Shown piece after piece: positions 1-11,400 of a stretch of DNA of 64,000 nt. Source of the DNA: Cinclus cinclus (taxonomy: Eukaryota > Chordata > Aves > Passeriformes > Cinclidae). The translations under genes were made by a program, and so were the position numbers. The stretch covers positions 62,001 through 126,000 of the forward strand of contig NW_026912200.1 of NCBI RefSeq assembly GCF_963662255.1, written 5' to 3'. Under the pieces are notes generated by a model that searched no databases, was not told the DNA's origin, and saw only the letters and a list, made by a program, of their open reading frames with translations. Positions within the stretch are counted from its first letter, which is position 1. Each line of letters begins with the position of its first letter.

Positions 1-40
1 CTTCCACCCAAGAAGCCAAACTCAAGAGCCCACTTGGCAG

Positions 41-232
41 GTGTCATTTTGTAGGGCACGTTTGGGCCTCCGATGGCAGCCAGGTTTGGAGGAGGGGGCA
101 GCTTTGGTCTGGGAGAAATCCTCGTCCTTCTGGAATTTTTGTAGGCAAAAGCCCTGCATGAGCCGCAGGCAAGTTGACTCCGAAAGGAGGCACTTTTCCC
201 CAGGAAGCCAAACTCAAGAACCCTCAATGCAG
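41..232 (+). repeat. Representative 192-bp monomer (first complete unit)
   Basis: This is the first full unit, counted from the tgtcattttg anchor. In order it holds a CpG-bearing block (gggcacgtttgggcctccg), a G-rich stretch (83-98), a conserved centre around ggtctgggagaaatcctcg, a TTTTTG run, a subtype-defining segment (here gccctgcatgagccgc), the site where the 9-bp insertion occurs in other units, and a tail that is either the agcccacttggc or the aaccctcaatgc form (here the latter). The centre is nearly invariant across the window, while the two subtype-defining segments carry most of the variation. Confidence 0.95.
83..98 (+). other. G-rich motif, possible two-tetrad G-quadruplex (example)
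   Basis: Four G runs (83-84, 88-89, 91-92, 94-98) are separated by short loops in ggtttggaggaggggg. The motif is among the best conserved parts of the monomer and recurs in nearly every unit on the + strand; a few units have ggcgg, gcagg or ggaggga variants. Folding is an inference: short G2 runs form weaker quadruplexes than G3 runs. Confidence 0.5.
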
Positions 233-424
233 GTGTCATTTTGTGGGGCGCGTTTGGGCCTCCGATGTCAGCCAGGTTTGGAGGAGGGGGCAGCTTTGGT
301 CTGGGAGAAATCCTCGTCCTTATGGAATTTTTGTAGGCAAAAGCCCAGGACGGGCCGCAGGCAAGTTGGCTTTGAAAGGAGGTACTTCCACCCAAGAAGA
401 CAAACTCAAGAGCCCACTTGGCAG

Positions 425-625
425 ATGTCATTTTGTAGGGCACGTTTCGGCCTCCGATGGCAGCCAGGTTTGGAGGAGGGGGCAGCTTTGGTCTGGGAGA
501 AATCCTCGTCCTTATGGAATTTTTGTAGTCAAAAGCCCAGCACGGGCCGCAGGCTAGTTAGGCAAGTTGGCTTTGAAAGGAGGCACTTTTCCGCAAGAAG
601 CCAAACTCAAGAGCCCACTTGGCAA
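425..625 (+). repeat. Representative 201-bp monomer with 9-bp insertion
   Basis: The spacing from this anchor to the next is 201 bp. The extra 9 bp (ctagttagg, 554-562) precedes the standard caagttggc and looks like a tandem duplication of it. A second allele reads caagttagg. Within the HOR periods I solved, roughly half of the units carry the insertion (about 6 of 13 in the 2,548-bp block, about 17 of 32 in the 6,290-bp block), as inferred from length arithmetic. Confidence 0.93.
554..571 (+). repeat. 9-bp tandem duplication that makes the 201-bp monomer
   Basis: Two adjacent 9-mers, ctagttagg and caagttggc, differ at a few positions. Units without the first copy are 192 bp. The presence or absence of this 9-mer, and its allele (ctagttagg, caagttagg, or rarer forms such as caagttatg near 13270 and 19344), works as a per-monomer barcode that is conserved between HOR copies. 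Confidence 0.85.
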
Positions 626-816
626 ATGTCATTTTGTAGGGCGCGTTTGGGCCTCCGATGGCAGCCAGGTTTGGAGGAGGGGGCAGCTTTGGTCTGGGAG
701 AAATCCTCGTCCTTATGGAATTTTTGTAGCAAAAGCCCAGGACGGGCCGCAGGCAAGTTGGCTTTGAAAGGAGGCACTTCCACCCAAGAAGCCAAACTCA
801 AGAGCCCACTAGGCAG
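626..816 (+). repeat. Representative 191-bp monomer (1-bp deletion)
   Basis: One G is missing where most units read gtaggcaaaag; this one reads gtagcaaaag at 727-736. The deletion recurs across the window in units whose next segment is caggacggg or cgggacggg. It shifts the reading frame and so ends the long open frames. Confidence 0.9.
756..798. other. Imperfect inverted repeat within monomer (example)
   Basis: The arm agttggctt (756-764) can pair with aagccaaact (789-798) in nine base pairs with one bulged A and a 24-nt loop. The arms are complete in units with the ggctttg form. Units reading ggctccg or gactccg have a weaker stem. Satellite monomers often carry such dyads; whether this one extrudes or folds in RNA is not shown. 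Confidence 0.45.
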
Positions 817-3355
817 GTGTCATTTTGTAGGGCGCGTTTGGGCCTCCGATGGCAGCCAGGTTTGGAGGAGGGGGCAGCTTTGGTCTGGGAGAAATCCTCG
901 TCCTTCTGGAATTTTTGTAGGCAAAAGCCCTGCATGGGCCGCAGGCAAGTTGACTCCGAAAGGAGGCACTTTTCCCCAGGAAGCCAAACTCAAGAACCCT
1001 CAATGCAGGTGTCATTTTGTGGGGCGCGTTTGGGCCTCCGATGGCAGCCAGGTATGGAGGAGGGGGCAGCTTTGGTCTGGGAGAAATCCTCGTCCTTCTG
1101 GAATTTTTGGAGGCAAAAGCCCAGGACGGGCCGCAGGCAAGTTAGGCAATTTGGCTCCGAAAGGAGGCACTTTTCCCCAAGAAGCCAAACTCAAGAGCCC
1201 ACTTGGCAGATGTCATTTTGTAGGGCGCGTTTGGGCCTCTGATGGCAGCCAGGTTTGGAGGAGGGGGCAGCTTTGGTCTGGGAGAAATCCTCGTCCTTAT
1301 GGAATTTTTGTAGGCAAAAGCCCAGCACAGGCCGCAGGCTAGTTAGGCAAGTTGGCTCCGAAAGGAGGCACTTTTCCCCAAGAAGCCAAACTCAAGAGCC
1401 CACTTGGCAGGTGTCATTTTGTAGGGCACGTTTGGGCCTCCGATGGCAGCCAGGTTTGGAGGAGGGGGCAGCTTTGGTCTGGGAGAAATCCTCGTCCTTA
1501 TGGAATTTTTGGAGGCAAAAGCCCTGCATGGGCCGCCGGCAAGTTGACTCCGAAAGGAGGCACTTTTCCCCAAGAAGCCAAACTCAAGAGCCCGCTTGGC
1601 TGATGTCATTTTGTAGGGCGCGTTTGGGCCTCCGATGACAGCCAGGTTTGGCGGAGGGGGCAGCTTTGGTCTGGGAGAAATCCTCGTCCTTATGGAATTT
1701 TTGTAGCAAACGTCCGGGACGGGACGCAGGCAAGTTGGTTTTGAAAGGAGTCACTTTTCCCCAAGAAGCCAAACTCAAGAGCCCACTTGGCAGATGTCAT
1801 TTTGTAGGGCGCGTTTGGGCCTCCGATGGCAGCCAGGTTTGGAGGAGGGAGCAGCTTTGGTCTGGGAGAAATCCTTGTCCTTATGGAATTTTTGAAGGCA
1901 AAAGCCCAGTATGGGCTGCAGGCAAGTTAGGCAAGTTGGCTTTGAAAGGAGGCACTTTTCCCCAAGAAGCCAAACTCAAGAGCCCACTTGGCAGGTGTCA
2001 TTTTGTGGGGCGCGTTTGGGCCTCCGATGGCAGCCAGGTTTGGAGGAGGGGGCAGCTTTGGTCTGGGAGAAATCCTCGTCCTTATGGAATTTTTGTACTC
2101 AAAAGCCCAGGACGGGCCGCAGGCAAGTTAGGCAAGTTGGCTCCGAAAGGAGGCACTTTTCCCCAAGAAGCCAAACTCAAGAACCCACAATGCAGATGTC
2201 ATTTTGTAGGGCGCGTTTGGGCCTCCGATGGCAGCCAGGTTTGAAGGAGGGGGCAGCTTTGTTCTGGGAGAAATCCTCGTCCTTATGGAATTTTTGTAGG
2301 CAAAAGCCCTGCATGGGCCGCCGGCAAGTTGACTCCGAAAGGAGGCAATTTTCCCCAAGAAGCCAAACTCAAGAGCCCACTTGGCAGGTGTCATTTTGTA
2401 GGGCGCGTTTGGGCCTCCGATGGCAGCCAGGTTTGGAGGAGGGGGCAGCTTTGGTCTGGGAGAAATCCTCGTCCTTATGGAATTTTTGTAGGCAAAACCC
2501 CTGCATGAGCCGCAGGCAAGTTGACTCCGAAAGGAGGCACTTTTCCCCAGAAAGCCAAACTCAAGAGCCCACTTGGCAGATGTCATTTTGTAGGGCGCGT
2601 TTGGGCCTCCGATGGCAGCCAGGTTTGGAGGAGGGGGCAGCTTTGGTCTGGGAGGAATCCTCGTCCTTATGGAATTTTTGTAGCAAAAGCCCAGGACGGG
2701 ACGCAGGCAAGTTGGTTTTGAAAGGAGTCACTTTTCCCCAAGAAGCCAAACTCAAGAGCCGACTTGGCAGGTGTCATTTTGTAGGGCGCGTTTGGGCCTC
2801 CGATGGCAGCCAGGTTTGGAGGAGGGGGCAGCTTTGGTCTGGGAGAAATCCTCGTCCTTATGGAATTTTTGTAGGCAAAAACCCCACATGGGCCGCAGGC
2901 AAGTTAGGCAAGTTGGCTTTGAAAGGAGGCACTTCCACCCAAGAAGCCAAACTCAAGAGCCCACTTGGCAGGTGTCATTTTGTAGGGCACGTTTGGGCCT
3001 CCGATGGCAGCCAGGTTTGGAGGAGGGGGCAGCTTTGGTCTGGGAGAAATCCTCGTCCTTATGGAATTTTTGTAGGCAAAAGCCCTGCATGGGCCGCAGG
3101 CAAGTTGACTCCGAAAGGAGGCACTTTTCCCCAGGAAGCCAAACTCAAGAACCCTCAATGCAGGAGTCATTTTGTGGGGCGCGTTTGGGCCTCCGATGGC
3201 AGCCAGGTTTGGAGGAGGGGGCAGCTTTGGTCTGGGAGAAATCCTCGTCCTTATGGAATTTTTGTAGGCAAAAGCCCAGCACGGGCCGCAGGCAAGTTGG
3301 CTTTGAAAGGAGGTACTTCCACCCAAGAAGACAAACTCAAGAGCCCACTTGGCAG

Positions 3356-3555
3356 ATGTCATTTTGTAGGGCACGTTTCGGCCTCCGATGGCAGCCAGGT
3401 TTGGAGGAGGGGGCAGCTTTGGTCTGGGAGAAATCCTCGTCCTTATGGAATTTTTGTTGTCTAAAGCCCAGCACGGGCCGCAGGCTAGTTAGGCAAGTTG
3501 CTTTGAAAGGAGGCACTTTTCCCCAAGAAGCCAAACTCAAGAGCCCACTTGGCAG
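3356..3555 (+). repeat. Representative 200-bp monomer (insertion plus 1-bp deletion)
   Basis: The unit has the 9-bp insertion but lacks one G after it (gttgctttg at 3497-3505 instead of gttggctttg). The same deletion recurs at about 11124 and 17198, at homologous positions of the HOR copies, and in many units after 23 kb. It is therefore an inherited subtype marker and not a sequencing error. Confidence 0.88.
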
Positions 3556-3789
3556 GTGTCATTTTGTAGGGCGCGTTTGGGCCTCCGATGGCAGCCAGGT
3601 TTGGAGGAGGGGGCAGCTTTGGTCTGGGAGAAATCCTCGTCCTTATGGAATTTTTGTAGTCTAAAGCCCAGCACGGGCTGCAGGCAAGTTGGCTTTGAAA
3701 GGAGGCACTTTCCCCCAAGAAGCCAAACTCAGGAGCCCACTTGGCAGATGTCATTTTGTAGGGCGCGTTTGGGCCACCGATGGCAGCTA

Positions 3790-5352
3790 GGTTTGGAGGA
3801 GGGGGCAGCTTTGGTCTGGGAGAAATCCTCGTCCTTATGGAATTTTTGTAGGCAAAAGCCCAGTATGGGCTGCAGGCTAGTTAGGCAAGTTGGCTTTGAA
3901 AGGAGGCACTTTTCCGCAAGAAGCCAAACTCAAGAGCCCACTTGGCAGATGTCATTTTGTAGGGCGCGTTTGGGCCTCCGATGGCAGCCAGGTTTGGAGG
4001 AGGGGGCAGCTTTGGTCTGGGAGAAATCCTCGTCCTTATGGAATTTTTGTAGGCAAAAGCCCAGGACGGGCCGCAGGCAAGTTGGCTTTGAAAGGAGGCA
4101 CTTCCACCCAAGAAGCCAAACTCAAGAGCCCACTTGGCAGGTGTCATTTTGTAGGGCACGTTTGGGCCTCCAATGGCAGCCAGGTTTGGAGGAGGGGGCA
4201 GCTTTGGTCTGGGAGAAATCCTCGTCCTTATGGAATTTTTGGAGGCAAACGCCCTGCATGGGCCGCAGGCAAGTTGACTCCGAAAGGAGGCACTTTTCCC
4301 CAGGAAGCCAAACTCAAGAACCCTCAATGCAGGTGTAATTTTGTGGGGCGAGTTTGGGCCTCCGATGGCAGCCAGGTTTGGAGGAGGGGGCAGCTTTGGT
4401 CTGGGAGAAATCCTCGTCCTTCTGGAATTTTTGGAGGCAAAAGCCCAGGACGGGCCGCAGGCAAGTTAGGCAATTTGGCTCCGAAAGGAGGCACTTTTCC
4501 CCAAGAAGCCAAACTCAAGAGCCCACTTGGCAGATGTCATTTTGTAGGGCGCGTTTGGGCCTCTGATGGCAGCCAGGTTTGGAGGAGGGGGCAGCTTTGG
4601 TCTGGGAGAAATCCTCGTCCTTATGGAATTTTTGTAGGCAAAAGCCCAGCACGGGCCGCAGGCTAGTTAGGCAAGTTGGCTCCGAAAGGAGGCACTTTTC
4701 CCCAAGAAGCCAAACTCAAGAGCCCACTTGGCAGGTGTCATTTTGTAGGGCGCGTTTGGGCCTCCGATGGCAGCCAGGTTTGGAGGAGGGGGCAGCTTTG
4801 GTCTGGGAGAAATCCTCGTCCTTATGGAATTTTTGGAGGCAAAAGCCCTGCATGGGCCGCCGGCAAGTTGACTCCGAAAGGAGGCACTTTTCCCCAAGAA
4901 GCCAAACTCAAGAGCCCGCTTGGCAGATGTCATTTTGTAGGGCGCGTTTGGGCCTCCGATGGCAGCCAGGTTTGGAGGAGGGGGCAGCTTTGGTCTGGGA
5001 GGAATCCTCGTCCTTATGGAATTTTTGTAGGCAAAAGCCCTGCATGGGCAGCCGGCAAGTTGACTCCGAAAGGAGGCAATTTTCCCCAAGAAGCCAAACT
5101 CAAGAGCCCACTTGGCAGGTGTCATTTTGTAGGGCACGTTTGGGCCTCCGATGGCAGCCAGGTTTGGAGGAGGGGGCAGCTTTGGTCTGGGAGAAATCCT
5201 CGTCCTTCTGGAATTTTTGTAGGCAAAAGCCCTGCATGGGCCGCAGGCAAGTTGACTCCGAAAGGAGGCACTTTTCCCCAGGAAGCCAAACTCAAGAACC
5301 CTCAATGCAGGTGTCATTTTGTGGGGCGCGTTTGGGCCTCCGATGGCAGCCA
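3790..5352 (+). repeat. 1,563-bp (8-monomer) tandem duplication, first copy
   Basis: It matches the following block at +1563, including the rare gtgtaatttt (4333 and 5896) and cctccaatgg (about 4170 and 5733). Identity is strong to about 5.1 kb; the last 0.2 kb differs (gcacg with cttctgg). Boundaries are placed from where subtype markers stop agreeing and are accurate to about one monomer. Confidence 0.8.
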
Positions 5353-6692
5353 GGTTTGGAGGAGGGGGCAGCTTTGGTCTGGGAGAAATCCTCGTCCTTA
5401 TGGAATTTTTGTAGGCAAAAGCCCAGAATGGGCTGCAGGCTAGTTAGGCAAGTTGGCTTTGAAAGGAGGCACTTTTCCGCAAGAAGCCAAACTCAAGAGC
5501 CCACTTGGCAGATGTCATTTTGTAGGGCGCGTTTGGGCCTCCGATGGCAGCCAGGTTTGGAGGAGGGGGCAGCTTTGGTCTGGGAGAAATCCTCGTCCTT
5601 ATGGAATTTTTGTAGGCAAAAGCCCAGGACGGGCCGCAGGCAAGTTGGCTTTGAAAGGAGGCACTTCCACCCAAGAAGCCAAACTCAAGAGCCCACTTGG
5701 CAGGTGTCATTTTGTAGGGCACGTTTGGGCCTCCAATGGCAGCCAGGTTTGGAGGAGGGGGCAGCTTTGGTCTGGGAGAAATCCTCGTCCTTATGGAATT
5801 TTTGGAGGCAAACGCCCTGCATGGGCCGCAGGCAAGTTGACTCCGAAAGGAGGCACTTTTCCCCAGGAAGCCAAACTCAAGAACCCTCAATGCAGGTGTA
5901 ATTTTGTGGGGCGCGTTTGGGCCTCCGATGGCAGCCAGGTTTGGAGGAGGGGGCAGCTTTGGTCTGGGAGAAATCCTCGTCCTTCTGGAATTTTTGGAGG
6001 CAAAAGCGCAGGACGGGCCGCAGGCAAGTTAGGCAATTTGGCTCCGAAAGGAGGCACTTTTCCCCAAGAAGCCAAACTCAAGAGCCCACTTGGCAGATGT
6101 CATTTTGTAGGGCGCGTTTGGGCCTCTGATGGCAGCCAGGTTTGGAGGAGGGGGCAGCTTTGGTCTGGGAGAAATCCTCGTCCTTATGGAATTTTTGTAG
6201 GCAAAAGCCCAGCACGGGCCACAGGCTAGTTAGGCAAGTTGGCTCCGAAAGGAGGCACTTTTCCCCAAGAAGCCAAACTCAAGAGCCCACTTGGCAGGTG
6301 TCATTTTGTAGGGCGCGTTTGGGCCTCCGATGGCAGCCAGGTTTGGAGGAGGGGGCAGCTTTGGTCTGGGAGAAATCCTCGTCCTTATGGAATTTTTGGA
6401 GGCAAAAGCCCTGCATGGGCCGCCGGCAAGTTGACTCCGAAAGGAGGCACTTTTCCCCAAGAAGCCAAACTCAAGAGCCCGCTTGGCAGATGTCATTTTG
6501 TAGGGCGCGTTTGGGCCTCCGATGGCAGCCAGGTTTGGCGGAGGGGGCAGCTTTGGTCTGGGAGGAATCCTCGTCCTTATGGAATTTTTGTAGGCAAAAG
6601 CCCTGCATGGGCCGCCGGCAAGTTGACTCCGAAAGGAGGCAATTTTCCCCAAGAAGCCAAACTCAAGAGCCCACTTGGCAGGTGTCATTTTG
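5353..6692 (+). repeat. 1,563-bp tandem duplication, second copy (matching part)
   Basis: It matches 3790-5129 at +1563. HOR copies 2 and 3 have this segment only once (at +6264 and +12338 from here), so the duplication belongs to copy 1. The downstream end of the single segment in copy 2 resembles this second copy (aacccctgcatgagcc) and not the first. Confidence 0.78.
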
Positions 6693-8433
6693 TAGGGCGC
6701 GTTTGGGCCTCCGATGGCAGCCAGGTTTGGAGGAGGGGGCAGCTTTGGTCTGGGAGAAATCCTCGTCCTTATGGAATTTTTGTAGGCAAAACCCCTGCAT
6801 GAGCCGCAGGCAAGTTGACTCCGAAAGGAGGCACTTTTCCCCAGAAAGCCAAACTCAGGAGCCCACTTGGCAGATGTCATTTTGTAGGGCGCGTTTGGGC
6901 CTCCGATGGCAGCCAGGTTTGGAGGAGGGGGCAGCTTTGGTCTGGGAGGAATCCTCGTCCTTATGGAATTTTTGTAGCAAAAGCCCGGGACGGGACGCAG
7001 GCAAGTTGGTTTTGAAAGGAGTCACTTTTCCCCAAGAAGCCAAACTCAAGAGCCCACTTGGCAGGTGTCATTTTCTAGGGCGCGTTTGGGCCTCCGATGT
7101 CAGCCAGGTTTGGAGGAGGGGGCAGCTTTGGTCTGGGAGAAATCCTCGTCCTTATGGAATTTTTGTAGGCAGAAACCCCGCATGGGCCGCAGGCAAGTTA
7201 GGCAAGTTGACTCCGAAAGGAGGCACTTTTCCGCAAGAAGCCAAACTCAAGAGCCCACTTGGCAGATGTCATTTTGTGGGGCGCGTTTGGGCCTCCGATG
7301 GCAGCCAGGTTTGGAGGAGGGGGCAGCTTTGGTCTGGGAGAAATCCTCGTCCTTATGGAATTTTTGTAGTCTAAAGCCCAGCACGGGCCGCAGGCTAGTT
7401 AGGCAAGTTGGCTTTGAAAGGAGGCACTTTTCCGCAAGAAGCCAAACTCAAGAGCCCACTTGGCAGATGTCATTTTGTAGGGCGCGTTTGGGCCTCCGAT
7501 GGCAGCCAGGTTTGGAGGAGGGGGCAGCTTTGGTCTGGGAGAAATCCTCGTCCTTATGGAATTTTTGTAGGCAAAAGCCCAGGACGGGCCGCAGGCAAGT
7601 TGGCTTTGAAAGGAGGCACTTCCACCCAAGAAGCCAAACTCAAGAGCCCACTTGGCAGGTGTCATTTTGTAGGGCACGTTTGGGCCTCCGATGGCAGCCA
7701 GGTTTGGAGGAGGGGGCAGCTTTGGTCTGGGAGAAATCCTCGTCCTTATGGAATTTTTGTAGGCAAAACCCTGCATGAGCCGCAGGCAAGTTGACTCCGA
7801 AAGGAGGCACTTTTCCCCAGGAAGCCAAACTCAAGAACCCTCAATGCAGGTGTCATTTTGTGGGGCGCGTTTGGGCCTCCGATGGCAGCCAGGTTTGGAG
7901 GAGGGGGCAGCTTTGGTCTGGGAGAAATCCTCGTCCTTATGGAATTTTTGTAGGCAAAAGCCCAGGACGGGCCGCAGGCAAGTTGGCTTTGAAAGGAGGT
8001 ACTTCCACCCAAGAAGACAAACTCAAGAGCCCACTTGGCAGATGTCATTTTGTAGGGCACGTTTCGGCCTCCGATGGCAGCCAGGTTTGGAGGAGGGGGC
8101 AGCTTTGGTCTGGGAGAAATCCTCGTCCTTCTGGAATTTTTGTAGGCAAAAGCCCAGCACGGGCCGCAGGCTAGTTAGGCAAGTTGGCTTTGAAAGGAGG
8201 CACTTTTCCGCAAGAAGCCAAACTCAAGAGCCCACTTGGCAAATGTCATTTTGTAGGGCGCGTTTGGGCCTCCGATGGCAGCCAGGTTTGGAGGAGGGGG
8301 CAGCTTTGGTCTGGGAGAAATCCTCGTCCTTATGGAATTTTTGTAGCAAAAGCCCAGGACGGGCCGTAGGCAAGTTGGCTTTGAAAGGAGGCACTTCCAC
8401 CCAAGAAGCCAAACTCAAGAGCCCACTTGGCAG

Positions 8434-11400
8434 GTGTCATTTTGTAGGGCGCGTTTGGGCCTCCGATGGCAGCCAGGTTTGGAGGAGGGGGCAGCTTTGG
8501 TCTGGGAGAAATCCTCGTCCTTCTGGAATTTTTGTAGGCAAAAGCCCTGCATGGGCCGCAGGCAAGTTGACTCCGAAAGGAGGCACTTTTCCCCAGGAAG
8601 CCAAACTCAAGAACCCTCAATGCAGGTGTCATTTTGTGGGGCGCGTTTGGGCCTCCGATGGCAGCCAGGTTTGGAGGAGGGGGCAGCTTTGGTCTGGGAG
8701 AAATCCTCGTCCTTATGGAATTTTTGGAGGCAAAAGCCCAGGACGGGCCGCAGGCAAGTTAGGCAATTTGGCTCCGAATGGAGGCACTTTTCCCCAAGAA
8801 GCCAAACTCAAGAGCCCACTTGGCAGATGTCATTTTGTAGGGCGCGTTTGGGCCTCTGATGGCAGCCAGGTTTGGAGGAGGGGGCAGCTTTGGTCTGGGA
8901 GAAATCCTCGTCCTTATGGAATTTTTGTAGGCAAAAGCCCAGCACAGGCCGCAGGCTAGTTAGGCAAGTTGGCTCCGAAAGGAGGCACTTTTCCCCAAGA
9001 AGCCAAACTCAAGAGCCCACTTGGCAGATGTCATTTTGTAGGGCGCGTTTGGGCCTCCGATGACAGCCAGGTTTGGCGGAGGGGGCAGCTTTGGTCTGGG
9101 AGAAATCCTCGTCCTTATGGAATTTTTGTAGCAAACGTCCGGGACGGGACGCAGGCAAGTTGGTTTTGAAAGGAGTCACTTTTCCCCAAGAAGCCAAACT
9201 CAAGAGCCCACTTGGGAGATGTCATTTTGTAGGGCGCGTTTGGGCCTCCGATGGCAGCCAGGTTTGGAGGAGGGAGCAGCTTTGGTCTGGGAGAAATCCT
9301 TGTCCTTCTGGAATTTTTGTAGGCAAAAGCCCAGGACGGGCCGCAGGCAAGTTAGGCAAGTTGGCTTTGAAAGGAGGCACTTTTCCCCAAGAAGCCAAAC
9401 TCAAGAGCCCACTTGGCAGGTGTCATTTTGTAGGGCGCATTTGGGCCTCCGATGGCAGCCAGGTTTGGAGGAGGGGGCAGCTTTGGTCTGGGAGAAATCC
9501 TCGTCCTTCTGGAATTTTTGTACGCAAAAGCCCAGGACGGGCCGCAGGCAAGTTAGGCAAGTTGGCTCCGAAAGGAGGCACTTTTCCCCAAGAAGCCAAA
9601 CTCAAGAACCCACAATGCAGATGTCATTTTGTAGGGCGCGTTTGGGCCTCCGATGGCAGCCAGGTTTGGAGGAGGGGGCAGCTTTGTTCTGGGAGAAATC
9701 CTCGTCCTTATGGAATTTTTGTAGGCAAAAGCCCTGCATGGGCCGCCGGCAAGTTGACTCCGAAAGGAGGCAATTTTCCCCAAGAAGCCAAACTCAAGAG
9801 CCCACTTGGCAGGTGTCATTTTGTAGGGCGCGTTTGGGCCTCCGATGGCAGCCAGGTTTGGAGGAGGGGGCAGCTTTGGTCTGGGAGAAATCCTCGTCCT
9901 TATGGAATTTTTGTAGGCAAAACCCCTGCATGAGCCGCAGGCAAGTTGACTCCGAAAGGAGGCACTTTTCCCCAGAAAGCCAAACTCAAGAGCCCACTTG
10001 GCAGATGTCATTTTGTAGGGCGCGTTTGGGCCTCCGATGGCAGCCAGGTTTGGAGGAGGGGGCAGCTTTGGTCTGGGAGGAATCCTCGTCCTTATGGAAT
10101 TTTTGTAGCAAAAGCCCAGGACGGGACGCAGGCAAGTTGGTTTTGAAAGGAGTCACTTTTCCCCAAGAAGCCAAACTCAAGAGCCCACTTGGCAGGTGTC
10201 ATTTTGTAGGGCGCGTTTGGGCCTCCGATGTCAGCCAGGTTTGGAGGAGGGGGCAGCTTTGGTCTGGGAGAAATCCTCGTCCTTATGGAATTTTTGTAGG
10301 CAAAAACCCCACATGGGCCGCAGGCAAGTTAGGCAAGTTGGCTTTGAAAGGAGGCACTTCCACCCAAGAAGCCAAACTCAAGAGCCCACTTGGCAGGTGT
10401 CATTTTGTAGGGCACGTTTGGGCCTCCGATGGCAGCCAGGTTTGGAGGAGGGGGCAGCTTTGGTCTGGGAGAAATCCTCGTCCTTCTGGAATTTTTGGAG
10501 GCAAAAGCCCAGGACGGGCCGCAGGCAAGTTAGGCAATTTGGCTCCGAAAGGAGGCACTTTTCCCCAAGAAGCCAAACTCAAGAGCCCACTTGGCAGATG
10601 TCATTTTGTAGGGCGCGTTTGGGCCTCTGATGGCAGCCAGGTTTGGAGGAGGGGGCAGCTTTGGTCTGGGAGAAATCCTCGTCCTTCTGGAATTTTCGGA
10701 GGCAAAAGCCCTGCATGGGCCGCAGGCAAGTTGACTCCGAAAGGAGGCACTTTTCCCCAGGAAGCCAAACTCAAGAACCCTCAATGCAGGTGTCATTTTG
10801 TGGGGCGCGTTTGGGCCTCCGATGGCAGCCAGGTTTGGAGGAGGGGGCAGCTTTGGTCTGGGAGAAATCCTCGTTCTTATGGAATTTTTGTAGGCAAAAG
10901 CCCAGCACGGGCCGCAGGCAAGTTGGCTTTGAAAGGAGGTACTTCCACCCAAGAAGACAAACTCAAGAGCCCACTTGGCAGATGTCATTTTGTAGGGCAC
11001 GTTTCGGCCTCCGATGGCAGCCAGGTTTGGAGGAGGGGGCAGCTTTGGTCTGGGAGAAATCCTCGTCCTTATGGAATTTTTGTAGGCAAAAGCCCAGCAC
11101 GGGCCGCAGGCTAGTTAGGCAAGTTGCTTTGAAAGGAGGCACTTTTCCCCAAGAAGCCAAACTCAAGAGCCCACTTGGCAGGTGTCATTTTGTAGGGCGC
11201 GTTTGGGCCTCCGATGGCAGCCAGGTTTGGAGGAGGGGGCAGCTTTGGTCTGGGAGAAATCCTCGTCCTTATGGAATTTTTGTAGTCAAAAGCCCAGGAT
11301 GGGCCGCAGGCAAGTTAGGCAAGTTGGCTCCGAAAGGAGGCACTTTTCCCCAAGAAGCCAAACTCAAGAACCCTCAATGCAGATGTCATTTTGTGGGGCG

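Larger units (their letters stand above)
817..8433 (+). repeat. Domain 1 higher-order repeat, copy 1 (7,617 bp, expanded and mosaic)
   Basis: Monomers here reappear in copy 2 with piecewise constant offsets: +7617 (233-1410), +7425 (1603-2972, one 192-bp unit fewer in copy 2), +7626 (3164-3556, one 201-bp unit more in copy 2), +7827 (3748 to about 5100), and +6264 (about 5450-6880). Each offset change equals whole monomers or the 1,563-bp internal duplication. The stretch of about 6.9-7.7 kb is not collinear with copy 2; it matches about 21.1-21.6 kb at +13909. This copy is therefore an expanded mosaic relative of copies 2 and 3. Confidence 0.8.

Noticed and set aside
107..200. Internal subrepeat of the monomer (gcaaaagccc against caagagccc)
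   Set aside because: The similarity is only about ten bases and does not extend, so chance cannot be excluded.
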